Shown here piece by piece: positions 7,896-15,645 of a stretch of DNA of 48,431 nucleotides; within the stretch, counting starts at the first letter, position 1, and each line of letters begins with the position of its first letter. A program made the position numbers and the translations under genes. Source of the stretch: Hugenholtzia roseola DSM 9546 (GTDB lineage: Bacteria > Bacteroidota > Bacteroidia > Cytophagales > Bernardetiaceae); the NCBI RefSeq assembly GCF_000422585.1, contig NZ_AUGI01000055.1:1-48431 (forward strand), in the 5' to 3' direction. The notes below the pieces were generated by a model that did no database searches, was not told the origin of the DNA, and saw only the letters and a list, made by a program, of their open reading frames with translations.

Positions 7896-8489
7896 CTAAA
7901 TCATAAACTTATTAAAAATTTTGCTAAAATTAGTCGCATCTATTCCCAAATAACTTGCTAAGTATTTATGTGGCACTAATTGTAACAAGTGAGGACTTCT
8001 CTGCAAAAGCAATCGAAACCTTTCCTCTGCATTGCATTGCAGTTGTTCGGCAAGGCGTGTGAGTACGCCCGAAAGAGCCATAAGTGTCGCCTTTTGTATC
8101 AGGGCTTGAATGGTGGGGTAGTCTTGCTGCAATTTTTCTATGCTTTCGATAGGGAAGCGCAAAAAATGAGATTCGGTAAGGGTTTCTAAATAAAAACGCG
8201 CCTCTTTTTTTAGCATCAGCGCATCTACGATTCCCGAAAAAGAGGGGGCATAGGTAAAAATGAGGACATTTTCCTGCCCATTTTCTTTTAGGTTGTAAAT
8301 GCGCTGCACCCCATTCAAGACAAAATAGAGATATTTTTCCGATTCTGCCGCCCTTGTGAGCAGCGTTTTTTTAGCAAAAACGACCCTTTCGCCTGCCGCA
8401 CAAAAAGCCTGCGCCGCTTCTTCCTCCAAAGGTTGGAATTTATCTAAGAAATGAAAAAACACCTCGCGCTCGGCAGCAGAAATTTTCAT
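7896..8489 (-). CDS. Crp/Fnr-family transcriptional regulator
   Basis: 197 residues from MKISAAEREVF. The N-terminal half is a cyclic-nucleotide-binding-type beta-roll (LYFVLNGVQRIYNLKENGQE is the typical segment). A long dimer helix follows, and the C-terminus has a degenerate helix-turn-helix, HKYLASYLGIDATNFSKIF. Bacteroidota have many such short Crp-like proteins of unknown ligand. Starts further upstream (8516, 8561) are possible, but the homologous region begins at the chosen ATG. It is transcribed toward the repeat cluster and no operon partner is seen. Confidence 0.85.
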   Translation of the reverse strand: MKISAAEREVFFHFLDKFQPLEEEAAQAFCAAGERVVFAKKTLLTRAAESEKYLYFVLNGVQRIYNLKENGQENVLIFTYAPSFSGIVDALMLKKEARFYLETLTESHFLRFPIESIEKLQQDYPTIQALIQKATLMALSGVLTRLAEQLQCNAEERFRLLLQRSPHLLQLVPHKYLASYLGIDATNFSKIFNKFMI

Positions 8490-8611
8490 AATATTTTCAG
8501 GGCGTTTTCGTAACATTTTCAGAGCAAGTTCAAAACAAACTTCTAAGAAAGAGAAGGGCAATTATTTTCTTTCGGCAGGAATAGACAAAAATAAATTAGA
8601 CTAAACATAAT

Positions 8612-9346
8612 TTAGGCTAAAACAAGCGCGTCGCCCTTTAATACAGGCACGACATCGAAGCGGTCTGTTTCCAAACAAAAACGCATGTCCTCTTCGGCGT
8701 TCTCATTAGTGCGAACCAGTCTTTGATAGTGTGAAGCGGGTCTTAATGCCTCTAATAAATCGTGCTTTGCCTGCCCATAAAGCGAAAGACAAGCTAAGGC
8801 ATCATCGCCGTCGGAATGAAAAAGCGAATTTTGCTCCTTCGTTAGGGCTTCGACCACTGCACCAGCAAAGAGCGCGTCTTCCATATTGAAGCGTCCCTTC
8901 CAACCTGCACAAAGCACCAAAATTGGCATCTTTTGCTGTTTTAAATAGCCTGTGAGTGCCGCCAAATTGAGGAAAGCCCCGATAACGACCTGCTGGGCAT
9001 GGTGACGTGAGTATTGAATAGCCTGCGTGCCGTTGGTAGTGGTCATGACAATTTTTCTGCCGCGCTGTGTCATGTGTTCGAGTGGGGAATTTCCGATGTC
9101 AAACCCCTCTACTTGGATACCATTGCGCTCACCTGCCGCCACATAGCCTTTTTCACGCCATTTAAACGCCTCTAAAACGGTTGCGACGGGAATTACCTCG
9201 CTTACGCCACTGCCCAAACCTGCGACCATGCAGGAGGTGGCCCGAAAAATATCTGCCACTACTACGATTTTTCCTTTCAAATCATATAGGCGCAATAGGT
9301 CTGGAGTCAGACACACTTCTAAGGGAAGAGAAGACGTTGGGGTCAT
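8612..9346 (-). CDS. comB: 2-phosphosulfolactate phosphatase family protein (ComB)
   Basis: 244 residues from MTPTSSLPLEV. Family landmarks are VVVADIFRATSCMVAGL, YVAAGERNG, GFDIGNSPLEH, TTTNGTQAI and VLCAGWKGRF. ComB hydrolyses 2-phosphosulfolactate, a step first known from coenzyme M synthesis. In Bacteroidota the substrate context (sulfolactate metabolism or sulfonolipid-related chemistry) is unproven. The open frame runs on to 9499, but those residues overlap a terminator hairpin and are not family-like, so the ATG at 9346 is preferred. It lies only 14 bases past the terminator of the ribosomal-protein operon. Confidence 0.88.
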   Translation of the reverse strand: MTPTSSLPLEVCLTPDLLRLYDLKGKIVVVADIFRATSCMVAGLGSGVSEVIPVATVLEAFKWREKGYVAAGERNGIQVEGFDIGNSPLEHMTQRGRKIVMTTTNGTQAIQYSRHHAQQVVIGAFLNLAALTGYLKQQKMPILVLCAGWKGRFNMEDALFAGAVVEALTKEQNSLFHSDGDDALACLSLYGQAKHDLLEALRPASHYQRLVRTNENAEEDMRFCLETDRFDVVPVLKGDALVLA

Positions 9347-9360
9347 AACTTTATAGAAAG

Positions 9361-9398
9361 AAAAAACCCACAAGGCAATCAGAAGAAGCACTTGTGGG
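9361..9398 (-). terminator. Terminator between the ribosomal operon and comB
   Basis: On the minus strand CCCACAAG (9398-9391) pairs perfectly with CTTGTGGG (9374-9367) and is followed by six T. It ends 14 bases before the comB start, so comB is either read through or started from a promoter inside or upstream of it. Confidence 0.8.
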
Positions 9399-9509
9399 AG
9401 CTTGTGTATAAAACAAGTTGTATCATCAAAACAGTTGTGCTTACAAAAAAAAAGGACACAAACAAAAAGCTGCTTGGCGTGCGCATTTGCACTCCGCACA
9501 GGCTTGGGC

Positions 9510-9668
9510 TTAGTCTTGACGCTTCAATACGTCTGCCACTAATTGTTCTGCCACAATTTCCTCTCTGAAAGTGTAAGCACCCGTTTTGGGTGAGCGAATG
9601 GTGCGAATCACTTTGGCGTATTTTTGAGCACCTTCCTGACGAAGTTTCGCAACTACTTTCTTTGCCAT
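9510..9668 (-). CDS. DUF4295 family small protein
   Basis: 52 residues starting MAKKVVAKLRQEGAQ, with the family core RTIRSPKTGAYTFREEIVA. DUF4295 is confined to Bacteroidota as far as I know and almost always follows rpmB and rpmG, as here. It is small and basic, which with this context suggests a ribosome-associated protein; that is inference. The coding frame was translated directly from the sequence. Confidence 0.9.
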   Translation of the reverse strand: MAKKVVAKLRQEGAQKYAKVIRTIRSPKTGAYTFREEIVAEQLVADVLKRQD

Positions 9669-9806
9669 AGTCGTATCAGATTTTGGAGATTTCGGATAAT
9701 AAAAGTCGAGCCGCCATGAGCCTACTCGAAGGGTGCGCCTATGATAGCAGGGTGCGCATAGGAGCAGGGGAGCGCGTAAGGTATGGGCTACAAAGAGCCG
9801 CAGGCT

Positions 9807-9989
9807 TTACTTAATCTCGCGATGTGTGGTATAACGCTTCAAGATAGGGTTATACTTGCGAAGCTCTAAACGCTCGGTTGTGTTTTTGCGGTTCTTGGTT
9901 GTGATATAACGCGAAGTACCAGCGACACCGCTTGTTTTATGTTCAGTACATTCTAAGATGACCTGAATACGGTTTCCTTTTTTTGCCAT
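9807..9989 (-). CDS. rpmG: 50S ribosomal protein L33
   Basis: 60 residues from [17 protein letters not shown]. It matches bL33 over its whole length, with [20 protein letters not shown] and a terminal THREIK. The zinc-ribbon cysteines of other L33 forms are mostly absent (one Cys only), so this is the C-minus type. It is the second gene of rpmB-rpmG-DUF4295. The upstream ORF extension to 10100 is not family-like. Confidence 0.95.
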   Translation of the reverse strand: MAKKGNRIQVILECTEHKTSGVAGTSRYITTKNRKNTTERLELRKYNPILKRYTTHREIK

Positions 9990-10136
9990 GATTGTAGAAG
10001 ATGAATAAAAGGGTTCTTCTTTTGAAAGGGTAAGAAGATTCGCCTGCATTGCCAATCGAGAAGGGGACTTGCAACGGCTTTGTGCTGCCGCGCTACACAA
10101 GTCTTTGGCAAAGGCAGAACGACTCTATAATGAAGG

Positions 10137-10388
10137 CTATGCCAACACGTCTTTGAGGAGCGTGCCGCGCTCTTTCGCGTCTTTCAAGACAGCTAAGATG
10201 CCTTTTTTGTTGATGGTGCGAAGCGCAGAGGTAGAAACGCGAAGGGTGATGTAGCGGTCTTCTTCAGCGATATAAAAACGCTTCTTTTGCAAGTTAGGGA
10301 AAAAACGGCGTTTGGTCTTGTTGTTTGCATGGGAAACGTTATTACCAACGCGAGGTCTTTTGCCTGTAATTTCACAAACTCGTGCCAT
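10137..10388 (-). CDS. rpmB: 50S ribosomal protein L28
   Basis: 83 residues. [20 protein letters not shown] is the bL28 N-terminus, and the rest ([31 protein letters not shown]) fits the family over its full length. It is the first gene of the operon, with a well-formed promoter at 10426-10456. Confidence 0.97.
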   Translation of the reverse strand: MARVCEITGKRPRVGNNVSHANNKTKRRFFPNLQKKRFYIAEEDRYITLRVSTSALRTINKKGILAVLKDAKERGTLLKDVLA

Positions 10389-10425
10389 TTTGCTTGGTGG
10401 GTTATCCGTTTTTAAAATAAGACTG

Positions 10426-10456
10426 CAAATATAGCAGCTTTTTTTCGAACCTACAA
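10426..10456 (-). promoter_or_regulatory. Promoter of rpmB-rpmG-DUF4295
   Basis: On the minus strand TTG (10456-10454), 20 bases, then TATATTTG (10433-10426), matching the Bacteroidota consensus. It sits 38 bases before the rpmB start. Confidence 0.7.
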
Positions 10457-10557
10457 GCGAAAGACGGCTTTTTTCAGCCTTTTGCCGATAAAATTATTTT
10501 CTCTGAAAAATGTTTGAAAAAAAAAGACCAAAAGTAGGATTATCCAAAAATAAGCCG

Positions 10558-10565
10558 TATCTTTG
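10558..10565 (+). promoter_or_regulatory. Promoter -7 box of the RRM gene
   Basis: TATCTTTG fits TAnnTTTG and lies 46 bases before the start codon. No clear -33 TTG is seen. Confidence 0.55.
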
Positions 10566-10611
10566 TTGCAGGCATCAAAGCCTGTCTTACACGTTAATTT
10601 AACTTACTCAA

Positions 10612-10908
10612 ATGAATCTCTATGTATCTAATCTACCTTACAGTGCTTCTGAGCAAGAGGTAGAGTCTCTATTTGCCGAATACGGCGACGTGGTATCTGT
10701 AAAAATCATTCTTGACCGTGAGACCCGTCGTTCGCGCGGATTCGGTTTTGTAGAGATGCAAAACGAAGAAGACGCATCTGCTGCTGTGGAGCAGCTCAAT
10801 GGCTTCGAAATGAAAGGTCGTGAAATCCAAGTCAAAAAAGCTATCCCACGCGAGGAAGGCGGACGCGACGGCGGATACCGTTCTACATCACGTCGTCGTG
10901 ATTACTAA
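10612..10908 (+). CDS. RRM-domain RNA-binding protein
   Basis: 98 residues, a single RNA-recognition motif. RNP2 is LYVSNL (residues 3-8) and RNP1 is RGFGFVEM (about 43-50). A short Gly/Arg-rich tail (EEGGRDGGYRSTSRRRDY) resembles that of eukaryotic and cyanobacterial glycine-rich RNA-binding proteins. Bacteroidota carry several such proteins, thought to be RNA chaperones or post-transcriptional regulators; targets are unknown. It is monocistronic, with its own promoter and a terminator at about 11023-11064. Confidence 0.93.
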   Translation: MNLYVSNLPYSASEQEVESLFAEYGDVVSVKIILDRETRRSRGFGFVEMQNEEDASAAVEQLNGFEMKGREIQVKKAIPREEGGRDGGYRSTSRRRDY

Positions 10909-11022
10909 TCCGAACCAAATCCGAAGGCTTCATACAGAAAAGCCCGCGATTTTTTCCACTACGAAACCAAGGCAATTCTGAATATATTGCATTTGATATA
11001 GGCAAGAATTTTTCTCGTTTTG

Positions 11023-11064
11023 TAAAAAAGGGTTGTCTTTCTGAAAAGAAGGCAACTCTTTTTT
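11023..11064 (+). terminator. Terminator of the RRM gene
   Basis: AGGGTTGTCTTT (11029-11040) pairs with AGAAGGCAACTCT (11047-11059), including some G-T pairs, followed by six T and preceded by six A. Confidence 0.65.
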
Positions 11065-11123
11065 CATGCGCCTGCCCTTCAAGCCTACATATTATCAAAG
11101 CATTGTCAAGGCATTGTCAAAGT

Positions 11124-11316
11124 ATTGTCAAATTGAAGACAAAATAAAATTTGGATTGAACCCCATTTTTAGGTCTGAAAGCCCTTTTTTATTTTAATCT
11201 CACTGCGGATAAAGATAATGACAACGCACCGCGTTGTCCAAGTTGTCTAAACTATGCACGCATGAAACAACAACCTTTTTCAATTTTGCAAAGAGGACAA
11301 GGCAATGCCTTGTCCT
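11124..11316 (+). repeat. MITE-like element, decayed copy
   Basis: Contains the inner core ACAAAATAAAATTTGG, a stretch like TTTTTAGGTCTGAAAGCCC also seen in the copies near 7590 and 21870, and the terminal palindrome. Left and right ends are lost. Confidence 0.5.
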
Positions 11317-11340
11317 ACGTTGTTTTCGGTCTTCTCTATT

Positions 11341-13484
11341 TTATTTTTTGCTTTTGTGCAAATTTTCCCAGACAAAAGCCCAAATATCAGCCCATTCCTC
11401 AATTACTTTTGCCGTAGGCTTGCCTGCGCCATGTCCTGCCTTTTGGTCTATGCGAATCAAGACGGGATTTTCGCCCTTGTGTTTTTCCTGCAAAGTGGCG
11501 ATAAATTTGTAGGAATGAGCAGGCACAACGCGGTCGTCATGGTCGGCAGTCGTAACCAAAGTAGCAGGGTAGGATACGCCCTCTTTGAGGTTGTGCAAAG
11601 GCGAATAATTGAGCAAGTTTTGAAACTCTGCCTCGCTGCGCTCGCTCGACCCATATTCCACTACCCATGCCCAGCCGATAGTAAATTTGTGAAATTTGAG
11701 CATATCCAAAACGCCAACCCCGGGAAGGGCTACGGCGTACAAGCCAGGGCGTTGTGTCATGCACGCTCCGATAAGCAAGCCCCCATTAGAGCGTCCCGAA
11801 ATGGCTAATTTTTGAGGCGACGTATATTTTTCTTTGATGAGGTATTCGGCAGCGGCGATAAAATCATCAAATACATTTTGCTTTTTCAAGACCATGCCGC
11901 CTTTGTGCCATTCCTCACCATATTCGCCGCCGCCGCGCAAGTTCGGCATTGCATAAATGCCCCCTGCTTCCAAAAAGGGCAAAATTGTAGGGTTGAAAGA
12001 AGGCGTAAGGCTAATATTGAAGCCCCCATAAGCATAGAGGTAGGTAGGATTTTGACCGTTTTTCTTCAAACCCTTTTTATGAACGATAAACATAGGGACT
12101 TTTGTGCCGTCTTTGCTGGTATAGAAGACTTGATGCGTTTCATAGTCCGAAAAATTAAAGTCTATCTTGGGTTGTTCATACAAAGTAGAAGTATTTTTTT
12201 CTACTTCATAACGGTAAGTAGTGTTGGGATAGGTAAAAGAAGTAAAGCTATAAAAGATTTCCTTTTCGTCTTTTTTGCCCCCCAGCCGCGCAGTGTTCCC
12301 AAAGCAGGCAGCGCGAGGTCGCCAATTTTTTTGCCTTTGAGGTCATAGATAATCCCCTTTGAATTGGCATCTTCCAAATAAGTAGCCAAGATGCGGTCTT
12401 TGAGAATAGAAGCCGAAGTGAGTACGTTTTTGGTTTCCGCCACTACCGTTTCCCATTGGGTAGGATTAGCAGGGTCTATCAATACGATTTTATAGTTGGG
12501 CGCGTCTTTGTTTGTCATCAAATAGAGTTTGCCCGACTCGTGTTCGGCAATAATGGCAGGTTCGGTTTCGAAACCTGAAACAAGGGTCTGAAAGTTGGCG
12601 TTCTCCTCTTTTAAAGATTTGACGTATATTTCATTTCCCGAAGTGCCTTCGGAAGCAGACACGACTAAATAGTTGCCTTCTTCGGTTACGTAGCCGTAAA
12701 AATTGCGCAAGGGTTTTTCTTTGTTTTCAAAAACGACGACATCTTCGCTCTGTGCCTCACCCAAACGGTGAAAATAGACCTTGTGAAACTCGTTTTTTTG
12801 CTCTAAGGCTTTTCCTTCTTTGGGCGCATCATAGGCACTATAAAAAAAGCCATCTTGATGCCAAGAGATGCCCGAAAACTTTACCCACTCTATTTTGTCG
12901 GCTAATTTCTTTTTGCTCTCTGCGTCCATCAAATAAATGGTATTCCAATCCGAACCGCCTTTGGAAAGACTGTAAGCACAATATTTGCCATCTTCGGAAA
13001 AAGAAAGATTGCCTAAGGATACTGTTCCATCTTGGCTAAAAGTGTTCGGGTCTAAAAAGACTTCTGCCTTTTCTTTGTCGTCCTGATAGCGGTATAAAAC
13101 GCTTTGATTTTGTAAGCCGTCATTTTTGTAGAAATAGTAGTAGCTACCTGCTTTGAAGGGTGCGCCAATTTTAGGGTAGTTCCATAATTTTTCCAAACGC
13201 GCCTTGAAATTTTGGCGTGAAGGCAGTTCCTTCAAATAATCCTGCGTTACGGCATTTTGCGCTTCTACCCAATCGGCAACCTGCTGCGCGTCAGAATTTT
13301 CGAGCCACTGATAGGGGTCTGCAATGGTTTTGCCAAAATAACTATCCTTGTGGTCTGTTTTTTGGGTAGTCGGATAGACAATTTTGCGCTGCTGTGCGGT
13401 AAGAGAAAGGCTTGTGCCTGCCCCGAAAAGGAAGCACAAAGTAAGGAGGCGCGAAAACTGCGCATAAGAACGGTGGTATGACAT
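11341..13484 (-). pseudogene. Prolyl oligopeptidase (S9A), frame interrupted
   Basis: Secreted serine peptidase cutting after proline in short peptides. The N-terminal part (signal peptide MSYHRSYAQFSRLLTLCFLF, then the beta-propeller) is read from 13484 in one frame, stopping at 12201. The catalytic part continues in the -1 frame to 11341, with GRSNGG (nucleophile Ser), TADHDDRVVP (Asp) and KAGHGAGKPT (His). The frames join at 12270-12283, a run of C6 next to T6 on the plus strand. One extra base, or a -1 slip at A AAA AAG, restores a normal protein of about 714 residues. All catalytic residues are present, so a sequencing error or programmed slip is as likely as true loss. Confidence 0.85.
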
Positions 13485-13521
13485 CTTTGCTATCTTGGTT
13501 TGTGGTTTGATGTGTAAAAGT

Positions 13522-13692
13522 TGTGTTATCAAATTTGAAGCGAAATAAAGTTTGGTTTTGAAACCCTCCCTGTGGGGGAGGGTAGGGTGGGGTTCATTCC
13601 TTTTTTATTTCCCTCTCACTGCGGACTCACTTCGGACAAGGCAATGCCTTGTCCCTACATTTGCATTTGATTTTTAGAATTTAACATCACTG
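13522..13692 (+). repeat. MITE-like element lacking its left end
   Basis: From GCGAAATAAAGTTTGG through GGACAAGGCAATGCCTTGTCC to TAGAATTTAACATCACTG. The right end and palindrome are intact, and the left end is missing where the element meets the 5' region of the prolyl oligopeptidase gene. The region between that gene and 13976 holds nothing else recognisable apart from a promoter box. Confidence 0.7.
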
Positions 13693-13883
13693 AACTACCC
13701 TTTGAGGCAGGGTAGAGTTTTGGCAAGCGTTTTTTTAAGCACTTGAAATTGCTGGTGTTTTCTTTCCTTTTCAATAGGTAGGAAAAAAGTCTTCAAACTT
13801 TCAAAGGCTTGCGAAAATAGCTTTTTTTCGCTATAAATTACCCGCTTCTTCGGATAAGGCTACTTAGAAAGTATGAAATTTTG

Positions 13884-13891
13884 TAACTTTG
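13884..13891 (+). promoter_or_regulatory. Promoter -7 box of the processing protease gene
   Basis: TAACTTTG fits TAnnTTTG. It lies about 100 bases before the ATG at 13995. Confidence 0.45.
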
Positions 13892-13994
13892 TGAAAGTTG
13901 CCGTTTTTTTAGGATACCCAAAAAGAGCGGCAAAGCGAAAAATGGTCGCCTTGTTTTCTTTATTCTTGATGCTTACTTGTGCCTACCTTCAAAT

Positions 13995-15608
13995 ATGCCA
14001 AATCGCACCGCTTCTATTCGCCTACCCCTGATTGTGTTTTCTGCCTTAGCCATAGGGCTTTTTTTGGGTGCTAAACTGTTTCAAAATCCCACTTCCGAGC
14101 GCAAGAGTTTGAGTGCCGAAGGGGGCGGCAAAAAATTAAAGGAACTGCTGCAATTCATAGAAAACTACTATGTCGATACCATAGCCGTAGAAAATCTTAC
14201 CGACGAGGCAATCGTGGCAATTCTAAAAAAATTAGACCCCCACTCTTCCTATGTGCCACTCAAAGACCTCGAATTTTATCAGGCACAACTTCAAAATGGC
14301 TTTGACGGCATTGGCATAGAGTTTAGAGTGGTAGAAGATACACTTCGCATCATGGCGACCCTACCCAATAGCCCTGCCGAAAAAGCAGGCTTGCAGGCAG
14401 GCGATAGGCTTGTCGCGATTGATGGCGAAAACATTACTGCCAAACAATTAGAAAGCCATGAAGTCTTCGACCGTTTGCGCGGAAAAAAGGGGACGAAGGT
14501 AGTTTTGAAAATAGAACGTTTCTATCCGACCAGAAAAATACTGACCCTGCCCGTTGTGCGCGATAGAATCCCTACCAAAACCGTAGAAGTAGCCTATCTG
14601 CTTGATGCCAAGACAGGTTATATGAAAGTGAGCCGCTTTGGAGAGGATACCTACAAAGAATTTAGGGCGCAACTAAGCACTTTTGTAGTGGAAAATAAAA
14701 TCGACCGCCTCATTTTAGACCTGCGCGACAATAAGGGCGGCTATTTAGACCGCGCCGTCAAGATGGTAGATGAAGTATTGGCAGGCGAGGAGCTAATTGT
14801 TTATACCGAAGGCAAAAATAAGCGTTTTAATAACCGCGAATATGCCCAAGAAGAAGGGCTTTTTGAGAGCGGAAAACTTATCGTTTTGATAGATGAAGGC
14901 AGTGCCTCCGCCTCTGAAATTGTGGCGGGTGCGCTACAAGACCACGACCGCGCCCTTTTGGTAGGGCGGCGTTCTTTTGGAAAGGGTTTGGTACAGAAGC
15001 CGATGGAACTGCACGATGGCTCGGAAGTGCGCCTGACCATTTCGCGCTACTACACCCCCAGCGGCAGGAGTATTCAGAAGCCTTATAGCGATAGTAGCGA
15101 CTATGAGGCAGAGTATTTGGGGCGTTATGAAAATGGCGAACTCTATCATTTGGATAGCAATAAATTTGATAAAAATCAGATTTTCAAAACCAAAAAAGGG
15201 CGAACCGTTTATGGCGGCGGCGGCATCACGCCCGATATTTTTGTGCCTGCCGATAGCACTTGGTTTTCGCCACTCCTACAAAAAATACACGAAAAGGGCA
15301 TCTTGCGCGATTTAGCGGTGCGCTATTGGATAGCAGAACGGCAGCAATGGTCGGAAAAAGGTTTCGAGGCTTTCAAAGAGAACTACCGCCTCCCTGCCGA
15401 CTTTAAACCGCACCTCTTGCGCTACCTAAGCGACTACAAAATAGCGGCTACGCCCCAAGAAATAGAAGTGCTTTTGCCCAAGATGCACTTAGAAATACGC
15501 GCTGAAATTGCCTATCTGCTTTGGCAATATAGCGGCAAACTACAAATTTTGCACCCTCACGACCCTATCATGGAAGCCGCCCTACAAAATTGGGACGCTG
15601 CCTTTTAA
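13995..15608 (+). CDS. C-terminal processing peptidase (S41, PDZ domain)
   Basis: 537 residues from MPNRTASIRLPL; a TTG 18 bases upstream is a weaker start. An N-terminal membrane anchor or signal segment (LPLIVFSALAIGLFLGAKLF) is followed by a PDZ domain (about residues 85-180; GIGIEFRV and LQAGDRLVAIDGE). The peptidase core has Ser305 in GSASASEIVAG and Lys330 in SFGKGLVQ, spaced 25 residues as in Tsp/CtpA. About 120 residues follow the core. It acts in the periplasm, cutting C-terminal tails of envelope proteins. The next gene begins 37 bases later and may be co-transcribed. Confidence 0.93.
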   Translation: MPNRTASIRLPLIVFSALAIGLFLGAKLFQNPTSERKSLSAEGGGKKLKELLQFIENYYVDTIAVENLTDEAIVAILKKLDPHSSYVPLKDLEFYQAQLQNGFDGIGIEFRVVEDTLRIMATLPNSPAEKAGLQAGDRLVAIDGENITAKQLESHEVFDRLRGKKGTKVVLKIERFYPTRKILTLPVVRDRIPTKTVEVAYLLDAKTGYMKVSRFGEDTYKEFRAQLSTFVVENKIDRLILDLRDNKGGYLDRAVKMVDEVLAGEELIVYTEGKNKRFNNREYAQEEGLFESGKLIVLIDEGSASASEIVAGALQDHDRALLVGRRSFGKGLVQKPMELHDGSEVRLTISRYYTPSGRSIQKPYSDSSDYEAEYLGRYENGELYHLDSNKFDKNQIFKTKKGRTVYGGGGITPDIFVPADSTWFSPLLQKIHEKGILRDLAVRYWIAERQQWSEKGFEAFKENYRLPADFKPHLLRYLSDYKIAATPQEIEVLLPKMHLEIRAEIAYLLWQYSGKLQILHPHDPIMEAALQNWDAAF

Positions 15609-15645
15609 CGTCTGCTTTCTATTTGAACCACAATCAGCCTTAGGC

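Larger units (their letters stand above)
10909..11340. other. Intergenic region with terminator and decayed repeat
   Basis: No gene is supported. It holds the RRM terminator, then GC-poor sequence with the core AAAATAAAATTTGGATTGAA (from 11140) and, at 11294-11316, an intact AGGACAAGGC-AATG-CCTTGTCCT-type palindrome. Both belong to the MITE-like family, but the terminal repeats are missing. Confidence 0.6.

Noticed and set aside
9669-9806. RNA gene between rpmG and the DUF4295 gene
   Set aside because: It has GGGTGCGC twice but no tRNA or known ncRNA structure was recognised; likely a leader spacer.
11341-12183. A separate peptidase gene starting at MYEQPKIDFN
   Set aside because: It is the catalytic half of the prolyl oligopeptidase; the frame continues upstream past that Met to the slip site, so it is not an independent gene.
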